The notes beneath the pieces were generated by a model, which saw nothing but the letters and a program-made list of their open reading frames with translations, had not been told where the DNA came from and searched no databases. 64,000 nt of DNA from Shewanella cyperi (GTDB lineage: Bacteria; Pseudomonadota; Gammaproteobacteria; Enterobacterales; Shewanellaceae): positions 1,445,501 to 1,509,500 of the forward strand of contig NZ_CP071501.1 of NCBI RefSeq assembly GCF_017354985.1, written 5' to 3'. Within the stretch, counting starts at the first letter, position 1. Each line of letters opens with the position of its first letter. Positions 46,707 through 56,234 of this stretch are shown here, one piece after another. The position numbers and the translations under genes were made by a program.

Positions 46707-46735
46707 AAAAAAGCGACCCCAGGTCGCTTTTTTTC
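46707..46735 (+). terminator. Terminator of the tRNA operon
   Basis: AAAAAAGCGACC-CC-AGGTCGCTTTTTTT hairpin with a T-tract, 18 nt after tRNA-His. Confidence 0.92.
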
Positions 46736-46759
46736 TGTCCGCAAAGGGCCGATTGAGGC

Positions 46760-46787
46760 TCGACTCTGTAAAATACGTTGCTATAAT
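46760..46787 (+). promoter_or_regulatory. Promoter of tig
   Basis: TATAAT at 46782-46787 is a perfect -10 box; TCGACT sits 16 bp upstream as a partial -35. Transcription would start near 46794, giving a 150-nt leader before tig. Confidence 0.65.
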
Positions 46788-46795
46788 GTCGCGTC

Positions 46796-46809
46796 TTGAT
46801 ATCTATCAA
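46796..46809. promoter_or_regulatory. Perfect FNR/EtrA-type palindrome at the tig transcription start
   Basis: TTGAT-ATCT-ATCAA matches the FNR consensus TTGAT-N4-ATCAA at all ten positions. It lies 8 bp after the tig -10 box, over the expected start of transcription, where binding would repress. Confidence 0.6.
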
Positions 46810-46942
46810 CCATGAGCGACCAGTGCCGGAAGTCAGTTCTGACGGGCATTTTAGTCAAATTCAATGATCAAGAAACGAACACCTGAATAGTTGAATGACT
46901 CGGCTATTACAAAGGACGTTAGACATATTTCGAGGTAAAACA

Positions 46943-48247
46943 ATGCAAGTTTCTGTTGAAACAACTCAAGGCTTAGAGCGTCGCCTAACTATTTCTGTAC
47001 CAGCCGAACAAATCGAAACATTGGTAAAAGACAGTCTGCAACGCGAAGCCAAGCGTGCCCGTATTCCTGGTTTCCGTCCTGGCAAAGTACCCGTCAGCGT
47101 AATCAACAAGCGTTACGGTGACGCCATCCGTCATGACATCACTGGTGAAGTCATGCAGCGCAACTTTATCGAAGCCATCATTGCCGAGAAGCTGAACCCA
47201 GCCGGCGCTCCAACTTTCATGCCCGGCAAGACCGAAGGCGAAAAGTTTGAATTCGTGGCCACCTTTGAAATTTATCCGGAAGTGAGCCTGCAAGGTCTGG
47301 ATGCCATCGAAGTTGAACAACCCAAGGCTGAAGTGACCGATGCCGACGTTGACAACATGATCGAAACCCTGCGCAAGCAACACGCTACTTTTGCTGCTGT
47401 TGAGCGTGCCGCTGCAGACGGCGACAAGGTTAAGATCAACTTTGTTGGCAGTGTTGACGGTGAAGAATTTGAAGGCGGCAAGGCCGAAGGCTTTGAACTG
47501 CAATTGGGCAGCGGTCGCATGATCCCAGGCTTCGAAGAAGGCATCAAGGGCCACAAGGCCGGTGAAGCTTTCGATATCGACGTGACTTTCCCAGAGGAAT
47601 ACCATGCCGAGAACCTGAAGGGTAAAGCGGCCAAGTTCGCTATCACCCTGACCGAAGTTCTGGCTGCCAATTTGCCGGAAGTTAACGATGAGTTCGCTGC
47701 CCTGTTCGGTATCACCGAAGGTGGTCTGGATGCCCTGAAACAGGAAATCCGCAAGAACATGAGCCGCGAACTGGATCAGGCCCTGAAAGCCAATGTGAAA
47801 GAGCAAGTGATCAATGGTCTGCTGGCTGCCAACGACGTTGAGCTGCCAAAAGCGCTGATCGATGGCGAAATCAATGTACTGCGTCGTCAGGCCATGCAGC
47901 GTTTTGGTGGTCAAGCCGCCAACATGCCTGAACTGCCAGCCGAGCTGTTCACCGAGCAAGCCGTACGCCGTGTAAAAGTGGGTCTGCTGCTGGGCGAAGT
48001 GATCAAGAGCAACGAGCTGACTGCCGAGGAAGAGCGCGTTCAAAACCTGATCGCTTCCATGGCTTCTGCCTACGAAGATCCAAGTGAAGTGGTTGCCTAT
48101 TACAATGGCAACAAAGAGCTGATGCAAAACATGCGCAACGTGGCTCTGGAAGAGCAAGCGGTTGAAGCTCTGTTGAAATCTGCCAAGGTTACCGAGAAAG
48201 AAGTCGCCTTTGAAGATTTTATGAACAAGGCTACCGGTCGCGCTTAA
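46943..48247 (+). CDS. tig: Trigger factor
   Basis: 434-residue ribosome-associated chaperone and prolyl isomerase. The ribosome-docking signature is [11 protein letters not shown] near residue 40, the FKBP-like PPIase domain covers about residues 150-245 ([21 protein letters not shown]), and the C-terminal arms are complete. The ATG at 46943 follows GAGGT and gives the conserved [15 protein letters not shown] start. It leads the tig-clpP-clpX-lon block, as in most gammaproteobacteria. Confidence 0.95.
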   Translation: MQVSVETTQGLERRLTISVPAEQIETLVKDSLQREAKRARIPGFRPGKVPVSVINKRYGDAIRHDITGEVMQRNFIEAIIAEKLNPAGAPTFMPGKTEGEKFEFVATFEIYPEVSLQGLDAIEVEQPKAEVTDADVDNMIETLRKQHATFAAVERAAADGDKVKINFVGSVDGEEFEGGKAEGFELQLGSGRMIPGFEEGIKGHKAGEAFDIDVTFPEEYHAENLKGKAAKFAITLTEVLAANLPEVNDEFAALFGITEGGLDALKQEIRKNMSRELDQALKANVKEQVINGLLAANDVELPKALIDGEINVLRRQAMQRFGGQAANMPELPAELFTEQAVRRVKVGLLLGEVIKSNELTAEEERVQNLIASMASAYEDPSEVVAYYNGNKELMQNMRNVALEEQAVEALLKSAKVTEKEVAFEDFMNKATGRA

Positions 48248-48254
48248 GCTTAGC

Positions 48255-48285
48255 TTGACTTGCTTGGCTAAACGCCTTTTATAAT
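48255..48285 (+). promoter_or_regulatory. Candidate clpP promoter inside the tig terminator region
   Basis: TTGACT (48255-48260) and TATAAT (48280-48285) are separated by 19 bp, slightly long. Transcription would begin near 48291-48293, within the left arm of the following hairpin. Confidence 0.5.
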
Positions 48286-48322
48286 GGCTCGTATGAGGCT
48301 CCTCATGCGAGCCATTTTTTAT
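48283..48322 (+). terminator. Terminator after tig, immediately upstream of clpP
   Basis: A 16-bp near-perfect stem (left arm 48283-48298, right arm 48301-48316) with a very short loop is followed by a T-tract. It ends only about 15 nt before the clpP start and overlaps the candidate clpP promoter. Confidence 0.85.
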
Positions 48323-48336
48323 TCAGGGAATTCATA

Positions 48337-48945
48337 ATGTACAAAGCGCCAGAATCAGTACTCAATGCTCTGATCCCAATGGTGGTTGAACAGACTGCCA
48401 AGGGAGAGCGTTCCTACGATATCTACTCCAGATTGCTCAAAGAAAGGGTGATCTTTATGGTGGGGCAGGTCGAAGAGCACATGGCCAATCTTATCGTAGC
48501 GCAACTGCTGTTTTTGGAATCTGAAAACCCGGATAAAGAGATCTACCTCTATATCAACTCACCGGGCGGTTCAGTGACTGCGGGTATGGCAATTTATGAC
48601 ACCATGCAGTTCATCAAGCCCAATGTCAGCACTGTTTGTATCGGTCAGGCCTGCAGCATGGGGGCCTTCCTGCTGGCCGGTGGTGCCAAGGGGATGCGTC
48701 ACTGTTTGCCAAACGCCAGGGTGATGATCCATCAACCCCTGGGTGGTTTCCAGGGACAGGCGTCCGACATCGCCATTCATGCCCAGGAAATATTGGGCAT
48801 CAAGAACAAACTGAATCAAATCCTCTCAGAGCACACAGGTCAGCCTTTGGAGGTCATTGAGCGTGACACCGACCGGGATAATTTCATGAGCGCTACCCAG
48901 GCAATGGAGTATGGCCTCATCGATTCGGTACTGACCAAGCGCTGA
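48337..48945 (+). CDS. clpP: ClpP, ATP-dependent protease proteolytic subunit
   Basis: 202-residue serine protease forming the tetradecameric ClpXP/ClpAP core. The catalytic Ser is in GQACSMGAF and His in MIHQPLGG; Asp follows in ERDTDRD. The start follows AGGGAAT. clpX lies 84 bp downstream. Length matches the family. Confidence 0.95.
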   Translation: MYKAPESVLNALIPMVVEQTAKGERSYDIYSRLLKERVIFMVGQVEEHMANLIVAQLLFLESENPDKEIYLYINSPGGSVTAGMAIYDTMQFIKPNVSTVCIGQACSMGAFLLAGGAKGMRHCLPNARVMIHQPLGGFQGQASDIAIHAQEILGIKNKLNQILSEHTGQPLEVIERDTDRDNFMSATQAMEYGLIDSVLTKR

Positions 48946-49029
48946 TTTTTACCGTCTGCTGGGCTATGCTCAAACTGACGGGATTGAGAAGAGACAGGCG
49001 GCCAGAAGTGCTGCAAACGGGGTAAAGTA

Positions 49030-50307
49030 ATGGGTGATAGTAAAAACGGTGACAGCGGCAAGCTGCTGTACTGCTCTTTTTGCGGTAAGAGTCAACATGA
49101 AGTCCGCAAGCTCATCGCAGGACCATCCGTTTATGTATGTGATGAGTGTGTCGAACTGTGCAACGACATCATTCGTGAAGAGATCAAAGAGATTTCGCCA
49201 AAGCGGGATCATGAAAAATTACCGACGCCGCACGAATTGCGCGCACACCTGGACGATTACGTAATTGGCCAGGAAAAGGCCAAGAAGGTGCTGTCGGTTG
49301 CGGTTTATAACCACTACAAGCGGTTGCGTAACGGTGTGCCTAAAGATGGGGTTGAGCTCGGTAAGAGTAACATCCTGTTGATCGGTCCTACCGGCAGCGG
49401 TAAAACCTTGCTGGCCGAAACCCTGGCGCGCTTCCTCAATGTGCCATTCACCATGGCCGACGCCACCACCCTGACCGAAGCCGGTTATGTGGGTGAGGAC
49501 GTGGAAAACATCATTCAGAAGTTGCTGCAAAAGTGCGATTACGATGTGGAAAAAGCCCAGCGGGGTATAGTCTATATCGATGAAATCGACAAAATCAGCC
49601 GCAAATCTGATAACCCATCCATTACCCGCGATGTGTCCGGTGAGGGTGTACAGCAGGCGCTGCTGAAACTGATCGAAGGCACAGTGGCGGCCGTTCCTCC
49701 TCAAGGTGGGCGCAAGCATCCACAACAGGAATTTCTGCAGGTTGATACCTCCCGCATCCTGTTTATCTGTGGCGGCGCCTTTGCCGGTCTGGAGAAGGTG
49801 ATTGAGCAGCGCGCTCACACTGGCACAGGTATAGGTTTCGGGGCCCAGGTGAAAGGCAAGGAAGACAAGGCCAGCATTTCCGACCTCTTGTCTCAGGTTG
49901 AGCCGGAAGATTTGGTTAAATACGGTTTGATCCCCGAATTTATCGGTCGTCTGCCGGTCGTGGCTACCCTGGCCGAGTTGGATGAAGCGGCCCTGATTCA
50001 AATCCTGGCCGAGCCCAAGAATGCCTTGACCAAGCAATACTCCGCGCTGTTTGAAATGGAAGGTGTGGAGCTGGAATTCCGCGAAGATGCGCTCAAGGCC
50101 ATCGCCCGGAAGGCCATGTCCCGCAAGACGGGTGCCCGTGGTTTGCGCTCGATTGTGGAAGGCATACTGCTCGATACCATGTATGATCTGCCCTCGGTGG
50201 AAGGTGTTGCCAAGGCTGTGGTGGATGAATCCGTGGTGAACGGTGAATCCGCACCAATCCTCATCTATCAGCACAACGAGTCTCAGGCTGCCTCGGGTGA
50301 GCAATAA
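49030..50307 (+). CDS. clpX: ClpX, ATP-dependent unfoldase
   Basis: 425-residue AAA+ unfoldase that delivers substrates to ClpP. The N-terminal zinc finger is [13 protein letters not shown] then CDECVELC; Walker A is [12 protein letters not shown], Walker [11 protein letters not shown], and the ClpP-binding loop region (IGF) is TGIGFGAQV. It is co-oriented with clpP and followed by a terminator before lon. Confidence 0.95.
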   Translation: MGDSKNGDSGKLLYCSFCGKSQHEVRKLIAGPSVYVCDECVELCNDIIREEIKEISPKRDHEKLPTPHELRAHLDDYVIGQEKAKKVLSVAVYNHYKRLRNGVPKDGVELGKSNILLIGPTGSGKTLLAETLARFLNVPFTMADATTLTEAGYVGEDVENIIQKLLQKCDYDVEKAQRGIVYIDEIDKISRKSDNPSITRDVSGEGVQQALLKLIEGTVAAVPPQGGRKHPQQEFLQVDTSRILFICGGAFAGLEKVIEQRAHTGTGIGFGAQVKGKEDKASISDLLSQVEPEDLVKYGLIPEFIGRLPVVATLAELDEAALIQILAEPKNALTKQYSALFEMEGVELEFREDALKAIARKAMSRKTGARGLRSIVEGILLDTMYDLPSVEGVAKAVVDESVVNGESAPILIYQHNESQAASGEQ

Positions 50308-50335
50308 TTCGGCACTCGATTGCCACTCTGTAGAG

Positions 50336-50363
50336 AAGGAGTCCAACTGGGCTCCTTTTTTTA
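50336..50363 (+). terminator. Terminator after clpX
   Basis: AAGGAGTCC-AACT-GGGCTCCTT forms a 9-bp stem with one G-U pair followed by a seven-T run, 29 nt after the clpX stop. Confidence 0.85.
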
Positions 50364-50370
50364 TTTTTGA

Positions 50371-50400
50371 CATTGAAACAATTAAAACCGCCCCAATATA
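50371..50400 (+). promoter_or_regulatory. Heat-shock (sigma-32) type promoter of lon
   Basis: TTGAAA at 50373-50378 and CCCCAATATA at 50391-50400, 12 bp apart, resemble the sigma-32 consensus (CTTGAAA, N11-15, CCCCATNT). It lies between the clpX terminator and the lon start, where E. coli lon also has a heat-shock promoter. Confidence 0.7.
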
Positions 50401-50439
50401 CTCGTTAATACCCACCTATTTACCGGACGGAATCGAGTT

Positions 50440-52797
50440 ATGACTCAAGAGCGTGAAGCGCATTTCGAACTGCCCGTATTGCCACTGCGAGACGTGGTGG
50501 TATACCCCCATATGGTCATTCCATTGTTTGTTGGCCGTGAGAAGTCTATCCGCTGTCTGGAAACCGCCATGGCCCAGGACAAGCAAATCATGCTGGTGGC
50601 TCAGCGGGACGCGGATCTCGATGAACCCAGTCGGGATGACATTTTTGAAATTGGTACCGTGGCCTCCATATTGCAGCTGCTGAAGCTGCCCGATGGCACG
50701 GTCAAGGTGCTTGTTGAAGGCGGTCGCCGTGCCCGCATCAACAAATATACCCAGGAAGAGCCCTTCTTTGTCGGTAAGGTCGAGTACCTTGAGTCCGAGC
50801 CTTTGAACGAAAAGGAAGAAGAAGTACTGGTGCGCAGTGCCCTGAGTCAGTTTGAGGGCTATATCAAGCTCAACAAGAAGATCCCGCCTGAGGTGCTCAC
50901 ATCCCTGTCAGGTATTGATGAAGCCGCCAGGCTGGCCGACACCATGGCGGCCCATATGCCGCTCAAGCTGGAAGATAAACAGTCCGTGCTTGAAATGATC
51001 AATGTGGGCGAGCGCCTTGAATATCTGATGGCCATGATGGAAGCCGAGGTCGACCTGTTGCAGGTTGAAAAGCGCATCCGTTCGCGGGTCAAAAAGCAGA
51101 TGGAGAAGAGCCAGCGCGAGTACTATCTCAATGAGCAGATGAAGGCCATTCAGAAAGAACTTGGCGATCTCGAAGAGGGCCACGATGAGTTCGAGGGCCT
51201 GAATCGTAAGATTGAAGAGGCCAAGATGCCGGCCGATGCTAAAGAAAAGGCACTGGCCGAACTCAACAAGCTCAGAATGATGTCCCCCATGTCTGCCGAG
51301 GCCACAGTGGTTCGCAGCTATGTGGACTGGATGACATCCGTACCCTGGTTTGAACGTTCCAAGATTAAGCGCGATCTGGGCAAGGCCCAAGAGGTGCTGG
51401 ATACGGACCACTATGGTCTTGAGAAAGTGAAAGAGCGGATTTTGGAATACCTGGCGGTACAAAGCCGGGTGAAACAATTGAAGGGACCGATACTGTGTCT
51501 GGTGGGACCACCGGGTGTGGGTAAAACCTCACTGGGACAATCCATTGCCAAGGCCACCGGCCGTAAGTACGTGCGGGTTGCCCTTGGCGGTGTCCGTGAC
51601 GAGGCTGAGATCCGCGGTCACAGGCGTACTTACATCGGCTCTATGCCGGGTAAGATCATTCAGAAAATGGCCAAGGTGGGTGTCAAGAACCCGCTGTTCC
51701 TGCTCGACGAAATCGACAAGATGAGCTCGGATATGCGTGGCGATCCGGCCTCGGCTCTGCTTGAGGTGCTGGATCCTGAGCAGAATGCGACTTTCAGCGA
51801 TCACTACCTGGAAGTGGATTACGACCTGTCGGATGTGATGTTTGTTGCCACCAGTAACTCCATGGATATTCCGGGTCCTTTGCTGGACCGTATGGAAGTG
51901 ATCCGTCTGTCCGGTTATACCGAAGATGAAAAGCTCAATATCGCCAAACAGCATCTGATGCCCAAGCAGATTGAGCGCAATGGCCTCAAGCCAAAAGAAA
52001 TCTCGGTCGATGACGGTGCCATTCTCGGAATTATCCGTTACTACACCCGGGAAGCCGGCGTGCGGGCCCTGGAGCGGGAGCTGTCCAAGATCTGCCGCAA
52101 GGTGGTGAAGCAGATACTGCTGGATAAAAATGTGAAGCATATTGCCGTGACCGCGGATAACCTCAAGTCTTTCCTCGGGGTGCAGCGTCATGATTATGGC
52201 AAGGCTGAGTCCAAGAATCAGGTGGGGCAGGTGACCGGCCTGGCCTGGACCCAGGTGGGTGGCGATCTGCTCACCATTGAGGCGACCTCAGTTGCCGGCA
52301 AGGGTAAGCTGACCTACACAGGATCTCTTGGCGATGTCATGCAGGAGTCTATTCAGGCAGCTCTGACCGTGGTGCGTGCCCGGGCCGAGCAGCTTGGGAT
52401 CAATGCGGACTTTTACGAGAAGCGCGATATCCATGTGCATGTACCCGAGGGGGCAACTCCCAAGGACGGTCCATCGGCCGGTGCGGCCATGTGTACGGCG
52501 CTGGTATCGACCTTGACCGGTAATCCGGTTCGTGCCGACGTTGCCATGACGGGCGAAATAACCCTGCGCGGTGAAGTCTTGCCCATCGGTGGTCTGAAGG
52601 AAAAACTGCTGGCGGCCCATCGCGGCGGCATCAAGCATGTGCTTATTCCGAAAGAGAACGAGCGTGACCTGGAGGAAATTCCCGCCAATGTGATAGCGGA
52701 TCTGCAAATTCACCCGGTCAGATGGGTAGATGAAGTTCTGAAATTGGCGCTGGAAAGACCGGTTGAAGGTTTCGAGGTCGTAAAAAACGCCGGATAA
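50440..52797 (+). CDS. lon: Lon ATP-dependent protease
   Basis: 785-residue cytosolic protease: N-terminal substrate domain ([15 protein letters not shown]), AAA+ module with Walker [13 protein letters not shown] and Walker [10 protein letters not shown], and C-terminal peptidase domain with catalytic Ser in [11 protein letters not shown] and Lys in the [10 protein letters not shown] helix. Length matches LonA. It is transcribed from its own heat-shock-type promoter. Confidence 0.96.
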   Translation: MTQEREAHFELPVLPLRDVVVYPHMVIPLFVGREKSIRCLETAMAQDKQIMLVAQRDADLDEPSRDDIFEIGTVASILQLLKLPDGTVKVLVEGGRRARINKYTQEEPFFVGKVEYLESEPLNEKEEEVLVRSALSQFEGYIKLNKKIPPEVLTSLSGIDEAARLADTMAAHMPLKLEDKQSVLEMINVGERLEYLMAMMEAEVDLLQVEKRIRSRVKKQMEKSQREYYLNEQMKAIQKELGDLEEGHDEFEGLNRKIEEAKMPADAKEKALAELNKLRMMSPMSAEATVVRSYVDWMTSVPWFERSKIKRDLGKAQEVLDTDHYGLEKVKERILEYLAVQSRVKQLKGPILCLVGPPGVGKTSLGQSIAKATGRKYVRVALGGVRDEAEIRGHRRTYIGSMPGKIIQKMAKVGVKNPLFLLDEIDKMSSDMRGDPASALLEVLDPEQNATFSDHYLEVDYDLSDVMFVATSNSMDIPGPLLDRMEVIRLSGYTEDEKLNIAKQHLMPKQIERNGLKPKEISVDDGAILGIIRYYTREAGVRALERELSKICRKVVKQILLDKNVKHIAVTADNLKSFLGVQRHDYGKAESKNQVGQVTGLAWTQVGGDLLTIEATSVAGKGKLTYTGSLGDVMQESIQAALTVVRARAEQLGINADFYEKRDIHVHVPEGATPKDGPSAGAAMCTALVSTLTGNPVRADVAMTGEITLRGEVLPIGGLKEKLLAAHRGGIKHVLIPKENERDLEEIPANVIADLQIHPVRWVDEVLKLALERPVEGFEVVKNAG

Positions 52798-52882
52798 GGC
52801 AAAAATCTGTGCTATCACCCTAAAAAAAGTGAAAAAAGGGGCTTAACAAAACCCTTACCTGTGGTAGCCTAGGTCCGTGGAG

Positions 52883-52917
52883 AGCCATTCGCTCCAATCC
52901 CTTGGGGCGACTGGCTT
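52883..52917 (+). other. Possible structured leader of hupB
   Basis: AGCCA..CGCTCC pairs with GGGGCG.CTGGCT around an 8-nt loop, giving an interrupted 11-bp stem followed by TTTTAG. A possible promoter (TTAACA, 16 bp, TAGCCT) lies just upstream at about 52843-52870. The 256-bp lon-hupB gap otherwise shows no ORF of note. Confidence 0.35.
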
Positions 52918-53053
52918 TTAGCTGTATCCAATTTTATTTTTCGTTTTCGATTGAGGCTTGAACTTTGGTTTCAAGCTTGTTATAAAAGCCTCCGCAGACC
53001 GCTCTGGAGAAGGATTTGGTTGCGGCGCGAAAAACAACATTCAAGGGGATGAC

Positions 53054-53326
53054 ATGAATAAATCTGAACTAATCGAGAAAATCGCTTCTGGTGCTGACAT
53101 TTCCAAGGCCGCTGCCGGCCGTGCACTGGATTCTTTCATCGACGCTGTGACTGAAAGTCTGAAAGATGGCGGTAAAATTTCTCTTGTTGGTTTTGGTACT
53201 TTTGAAGTACGTCAGCGTGCTGAGCGTACCGGTCGCAACCCACAAACGGGTAAAGAGATCAAGATTGCTGCGGCCAACATTCCAGCTTTCAAAGCTGGTA
53301 AAGCGCTGAAAGACGCTGTCAACTGA
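53054..53326 (+). CDS. hupB: HU-beta, DNA-binding nucleoid protein
   Basis: 90-residue histone-like protein ([49 protein letters not shown]; the C-terminal [12 protein letters not shown]). It binds and bends DNA as a dimer; Pro in NPQTG is the intercalating residue. The ATG at 53054 follows AAGGGGA and gives the exact family length; the frame is open from 52958 without similarity. Codon use indicates high expression. It sits between lon and ppiD as in E. coli. Confidence 0.96.
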   Translation: MNKSELIEKIASGADISKAAAGRALDSFIDAVTESLKDGGKISLVGFGTFEVRQRAERTGRNPQTGKEIKIAAANIPAFKAGKALKDAVN

Positions 53327-53361
53327 TTCATTGACGACGCAGCCTGAATAAGGCGTTCGTA

Positions 53362-53389
53362 TAAAAGCACTGCCAAGCAGTGCTTTTTA
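53362..53389 (+). terminator. Terminator after hupB
   Basis: AAAAGCACTG-CCAAG-CAGTGCTTTTT hairpin with a T-tract, about 36 nt after the hupB stop. Confidence 0.88.
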
Positions 53390-53476
53390 CGAGATGAAGG
53401 TTGGTCTATCCCGGATAGACAACCGGAGTGACAACTTGAAACAGGTTATCCCTGGTTACTCCTGAACAGTTTCATA

Positions 53477-53508
53477 AAGGCGCATCCAGAAAGAGGTGCG
53501 CCTTTTTA
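53477..53508 (+). terminator. Second terminator before ppiD
   Basis: AAAGGCGCA and TGCGCCTTT pair around a purine-rich loop and are followed by TTTTTATTTT. It is about 90 nt after the hupB terminator, so it should end a different transcript. Confidence 0.85.
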
Positions 53509-53539
53509 TTTTAATAATAATGCACAAGCGGGACATCCG

Positions 53540-55387
53540 ATGTTAGAGAAGATTCGTGACGGTTCCCAGAGCGCGATTGCCAAGGGCATTCTCGTGCTGG
53601 TGATACTATCCTTCGCCTTTGCCGGCGTGAGCAGCTATCTGGGCTCGTCCCGGGAAGCGCCAGCGGCCAGCGTAAACGGCGAAGACATTTCCAAAAACGA
53701 GCTGGAGCAAGCGTTCCAGAATGAGAAAGCCCGTATGGAGCAGCAGATGGGCGAGATGTTTGCCGCACTGTCTGCCGATGACAATTACCTGCGTTCGCTC
53801 AAGCAGGGCGTGCTCGACCGTCTGGTAGCTGAAAAGCTGATGGACCAGACTGCCAAACGCATGGGGCTTAGGATCTCCGATGAGCAGATCAAGCAGGCCA
53901 TCATTAACGAGCCTGCTTTCCAGACCGATGGCAAGTTTGACAATGATCGCTACCTCGCCATCCTGAGCCAGATGGGTTACAAGACCAACAGTTTCCGCGA
54001 CATGATGCGTGTGGATATGACCCGTCGCCAGTTGATCAACGGTTTGGTGGGTTCTGAGTTTGTGCTGCCAGGGGAATCGACTGAAATCGCCAAGCTGCAG
54101 GCCCAAACCCGTGACGTGCGTTTCCAAATGGTTGATGCCGAGCCTTTCGTTGCCGGGATCAGTGTCACTGACGAAGATGCCAAAGGTTTTTACGATGCCA
54201 ATCAGGATCAATTTATGACTCCTGAACTCGTGAGCCTTGAATATGTGGCCCTGAATGCTGCCGATTTGGCTGCTGCTATCAGCGTCAGCGATGATGAGGC
54301 CAAGAGCTATTACGATGAGCATCAAGGTCAATACCGCACTGCTGAAAAGCGTCTTGCCGCCCATATTCTGGTGGGATTCGGTGACGATGAAGCGGCTGCC
54401 AAGGCCAAAGCCGAAGCGCTGCATCAGCAATTGGTCTCCGGAGCCGACTTTGCCGAATTGGCCAAGAAAGAATCCGAGGATACCTTCAGCGGCGCTCAGG
54501 GTGGTCAACTGGATTGGTTTGAGCAGGGTGTAATGGACCCTGCCTTTGATGGTGCACTGTTTGCACTGCAAAAGGGCCAATATTCAGAGGTAGTGAAATC
54601 TGACTTTGGTTTCCACATAGTCAAGCTGCTGGACGTCCAGGGTGGTGAGCAAGCCAGCTTTGAGTCGGTAAAAGACAAGATCCTGGCGCAGCTGAAGGAA
54701 AAACAGGCCGTTGACCAGTACTATGGTCTGCATCAGAAGCTTGCTGACACCAGCTACGAAGTCCCTGACAGCCTGGCCGAGGCTGCCAAAGCCATAGGCG
54801 CCGAGGTGAAGGCTACTGAGCTGTTTGCCCGTGACATGGCTCCTGCTGCGGTGAATTTCCCTGAAGTTCTCAAGGCGGCATTTTCCGATGCTGTGCTGCA
54901 CAGCGGTATGAACAGTGAAGTGGTGGAGGTTGCACCTAACTCTGTGATGGTAGTTCGGGTCAAAGAGCACAAGGAAGCCGGTACCCAGCCATTTGAAGAG
55001 GCCAAGACCGACATCATTGCCCGTCTGACTCAGGAAAAGGCCAATGAAGCCGCCAGCGCCAAAGCTCAGGAACTGCTGAGCAAGTTCAATGCCGGTGAGG
55101 CCCTGGAACTTGAGGTCAAGGCTGGTGTCGCCCGCTATAGCCGCGAACTGGACCCTTCCATAGTCAATAAGGCTTTCCAGATGGCCGTCGGTGCTGCCGA
55201 TACCGTCAGTCTGGCTTCCGGCTACGCTCTGGTGGTGCTGGACAAGATCAATGAGGCGAGTTCCGTGGATGAGGCTACGCAAAAAGCCCTGGCCAGCCGC
55301 ATGGCTTCCCAGAATACTGAAGCTGCTTATCGCGCTTTGATAGACAGCCTGAAGGCCAATGCCGAAATCAGCTACAGCGCGCTGTAA
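53540..55387 (+). CDS. ppiD: PpiD, periplasmic folding chaperone with parvulin domain
   Basis: 615-residue protein anchored by one N-terminal helix (ILVLVILSFAFAGVSSYLG) with the rest in the periplasm. It has a SurA-like N region, a central parvulin domain at about residues 265-360 (RLAAHILVGFGDDEA; FAELAKKESEDTFSGAQGGQLDWF; FGFHIVKLLD) and a C-terminal region. It helps newly exported proteins at the Sec translocon. It follows hupB, as in E. coli, after a terminator. Confidence 0.94.
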   Translation: MLEKIRDGSQSAIAKGILVLVILSFAFAGVSSYLGSSREAPAASVNGEDISKNELEQAFQNEKARMEQQMGEMFAALSADDNYLRSLKQGVLDRLVAEKLMDQTAKRMGLRISDEQIKQAIINEPAFQTDGKFDNDRYLAILSQMGYKTNSFRDMMRVDMTRRQLINGLVGSEFVLPGESTEIAKLQAQTRDVRFQMVDAEPFVAGISVTDEDAKGFYDANQDQFMTPELVSLEYVALNAADLAAAISVSDDEAKSYYDEHQGQYRTAEKRLAAHILVGFGDDEAAAKAKAEALHQQLVSGADFAELAKKESEDTFSGAQGGQLDWFEQGVMDPAFDGALFALQKGQYSEVVKSDFGFHIVKLLDVQGGEQASFESVKDKILAQLKEKQAVDQYYGLHQKLADTSYEVPDSLAEAAKAIGAEVKATELFARDMAPAAVNFPEVLKAAFSDAVLHSGMNSEVVEVAPNSVMVVRVKEHKEAGTQPFEEAKTDIIARLTQEKANEAASAKAQELLSKFNAGEALELEVKAGVARYSRELDPSIVNKAFQMAVGAADTVSLASGYALVVLDKINEASSVDEATQKALASRMASQNTEAAYRALIDSLKANAEISYSAL

Positions 55388-55401
55388 CAGGTTATAACAA
55401 C

Positions 55402-55437
55402 AGAAAAGGCCGCTGCTTATGCAGCGGCCTTTTTTAT
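55402..55437. terminator. Bidirectional terminator between ppiD and ung
   Basis: AGAAAAGGCCGCTGC-TTAT-GCAGCGGCCTTTTTTAT: a long GC stem with T and A tracts between two convergent genes. Confidence 0.92.
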
Positions 55438-55470
55438 GGGATTTTGTCACTAACTGACCATTACAGAGGG

Positions 55471-56154
55471 TTACAACTGCCAGTGAATGGGGGCTACCCC
55501 CAGTTGCTGTAAAACTGTGTTGGTTGTTGCAAAATGGCCACAGCCAAGAAAGCCCCTGTGGGCTGACAAAGGTGATGGATGAGGGGCTTGTAATACTGTA
55601 TGTTTTTTAGCGTCTATCAGTGCCGCTTTTTTACGGGCATGACTGCCCCACAACAGAAAGATAACGCCTTCCCTGTATCTGCTTATCCCTTGAATAACCT
55701 GGTCGGTGAACTGCTCCCATCCCAAATGGGCATGGGAATGAGCCTGGCCCCGTTCTACAGTTAATACCGTGTTGAGCAATAATACCCCTTGGCGTGCCCA
55801 GCTGCTGAGATCGCCGTGGCTTGGTATGCAGAAGCCGGGAACACTCTGCTGCAACTCGGCAAAGATATTGAGCAGCGAAGGTGGCGGACAAGGGTATTTT
55901 ACCGAAAAGCACAGACCATGGGCCTGATTGGGACCGTGGTAGGGATCCTGGCCCAGTATCACCACCTTGATGTGCTCAAGGGGCGTTAAACGAAAGGCTT
56001 CAAATACCTGCTCCTTGGGTGGATAGACCTCAACGCCCAGGTTGCGGCGCTGCTGCACATAGGCCAGGGTGTCACGAAAATAGGCTTGCTGCTTTTCCTG
56101 TGCAAGTAACTGCGTCCAGTTCATTTCATTTTCCAGCTCAAGTTTCAGCGTCAT
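55471..56154 (-). CDS. ung: Uracil-DNA glycosylase (family 1)
   Basis: 227-residue enzyme removing uracil from DNA. The water-activating motif is [21 protein letters not shown], with [10 protein letters not shown] and the leucine loop [13 protein letters not shown]. The start is uncertain: the first ATG (56154) gives ten extra residues before a second ATG (56124) that matches the usual MNWTQLL start, and neither has a clear Shine-Dalgarno. Confidence 0.94.
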   Translation of the reverse strand: MTLKLELENEMNWTQLLAQEKQQAYFRDTLAYVQQRRNLGVEVYPPKEQVFEAFRLTPLEHIKVVILGQDPYHGPNQAHGLCFSVKYPCPPPSLLNIFAELQQSVPGFCIPSHGDLSSWARQGVLLLNTVLTVERGQAHSHAHLGWEQFTDQVIQGISRYREGVIFLLWGSHARKKAALIDAKKHTVLQAPHPSPLSAHRGFLGCGHFATTNTVLQQLGVAPIHWQL

Positions 56155-56183
56155 TATTGAAAATCATCCCGGCCAGAGCAAAT

Positions 56184-56213
56184 AAAAAACGCCGCTGAGT
56201 GCGGCGTTTTTTA
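56184..56213. terminator. Terminator of fabV
   Basis: AAAAAACGCCGC-TGAG-TGCGGCGTTTTTT is a compact hairpin with flanking tracts between fabV and ung (both minus strand). Confidence 0.9.
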
Positions 56214-56234
56214 AGTATCAATTATCCCGGAGAA

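Noticed and set aside
46985..48157. Long open frame antisense to tig
   Set aside because: Shadow of the strongly codon-biased tig gene; no start signal or known domain.
49219..50415. Long open frame antisense to clpX
   Set aside because: Shadow of clpX; the translation has no recognisable domain.
53540..55387. ppiD as a SurA-type soluble chaperone
   Set aside because: It has an uncleaved N-terminal anchor and a single parvulin domain, which fits PpiD and not SurA.
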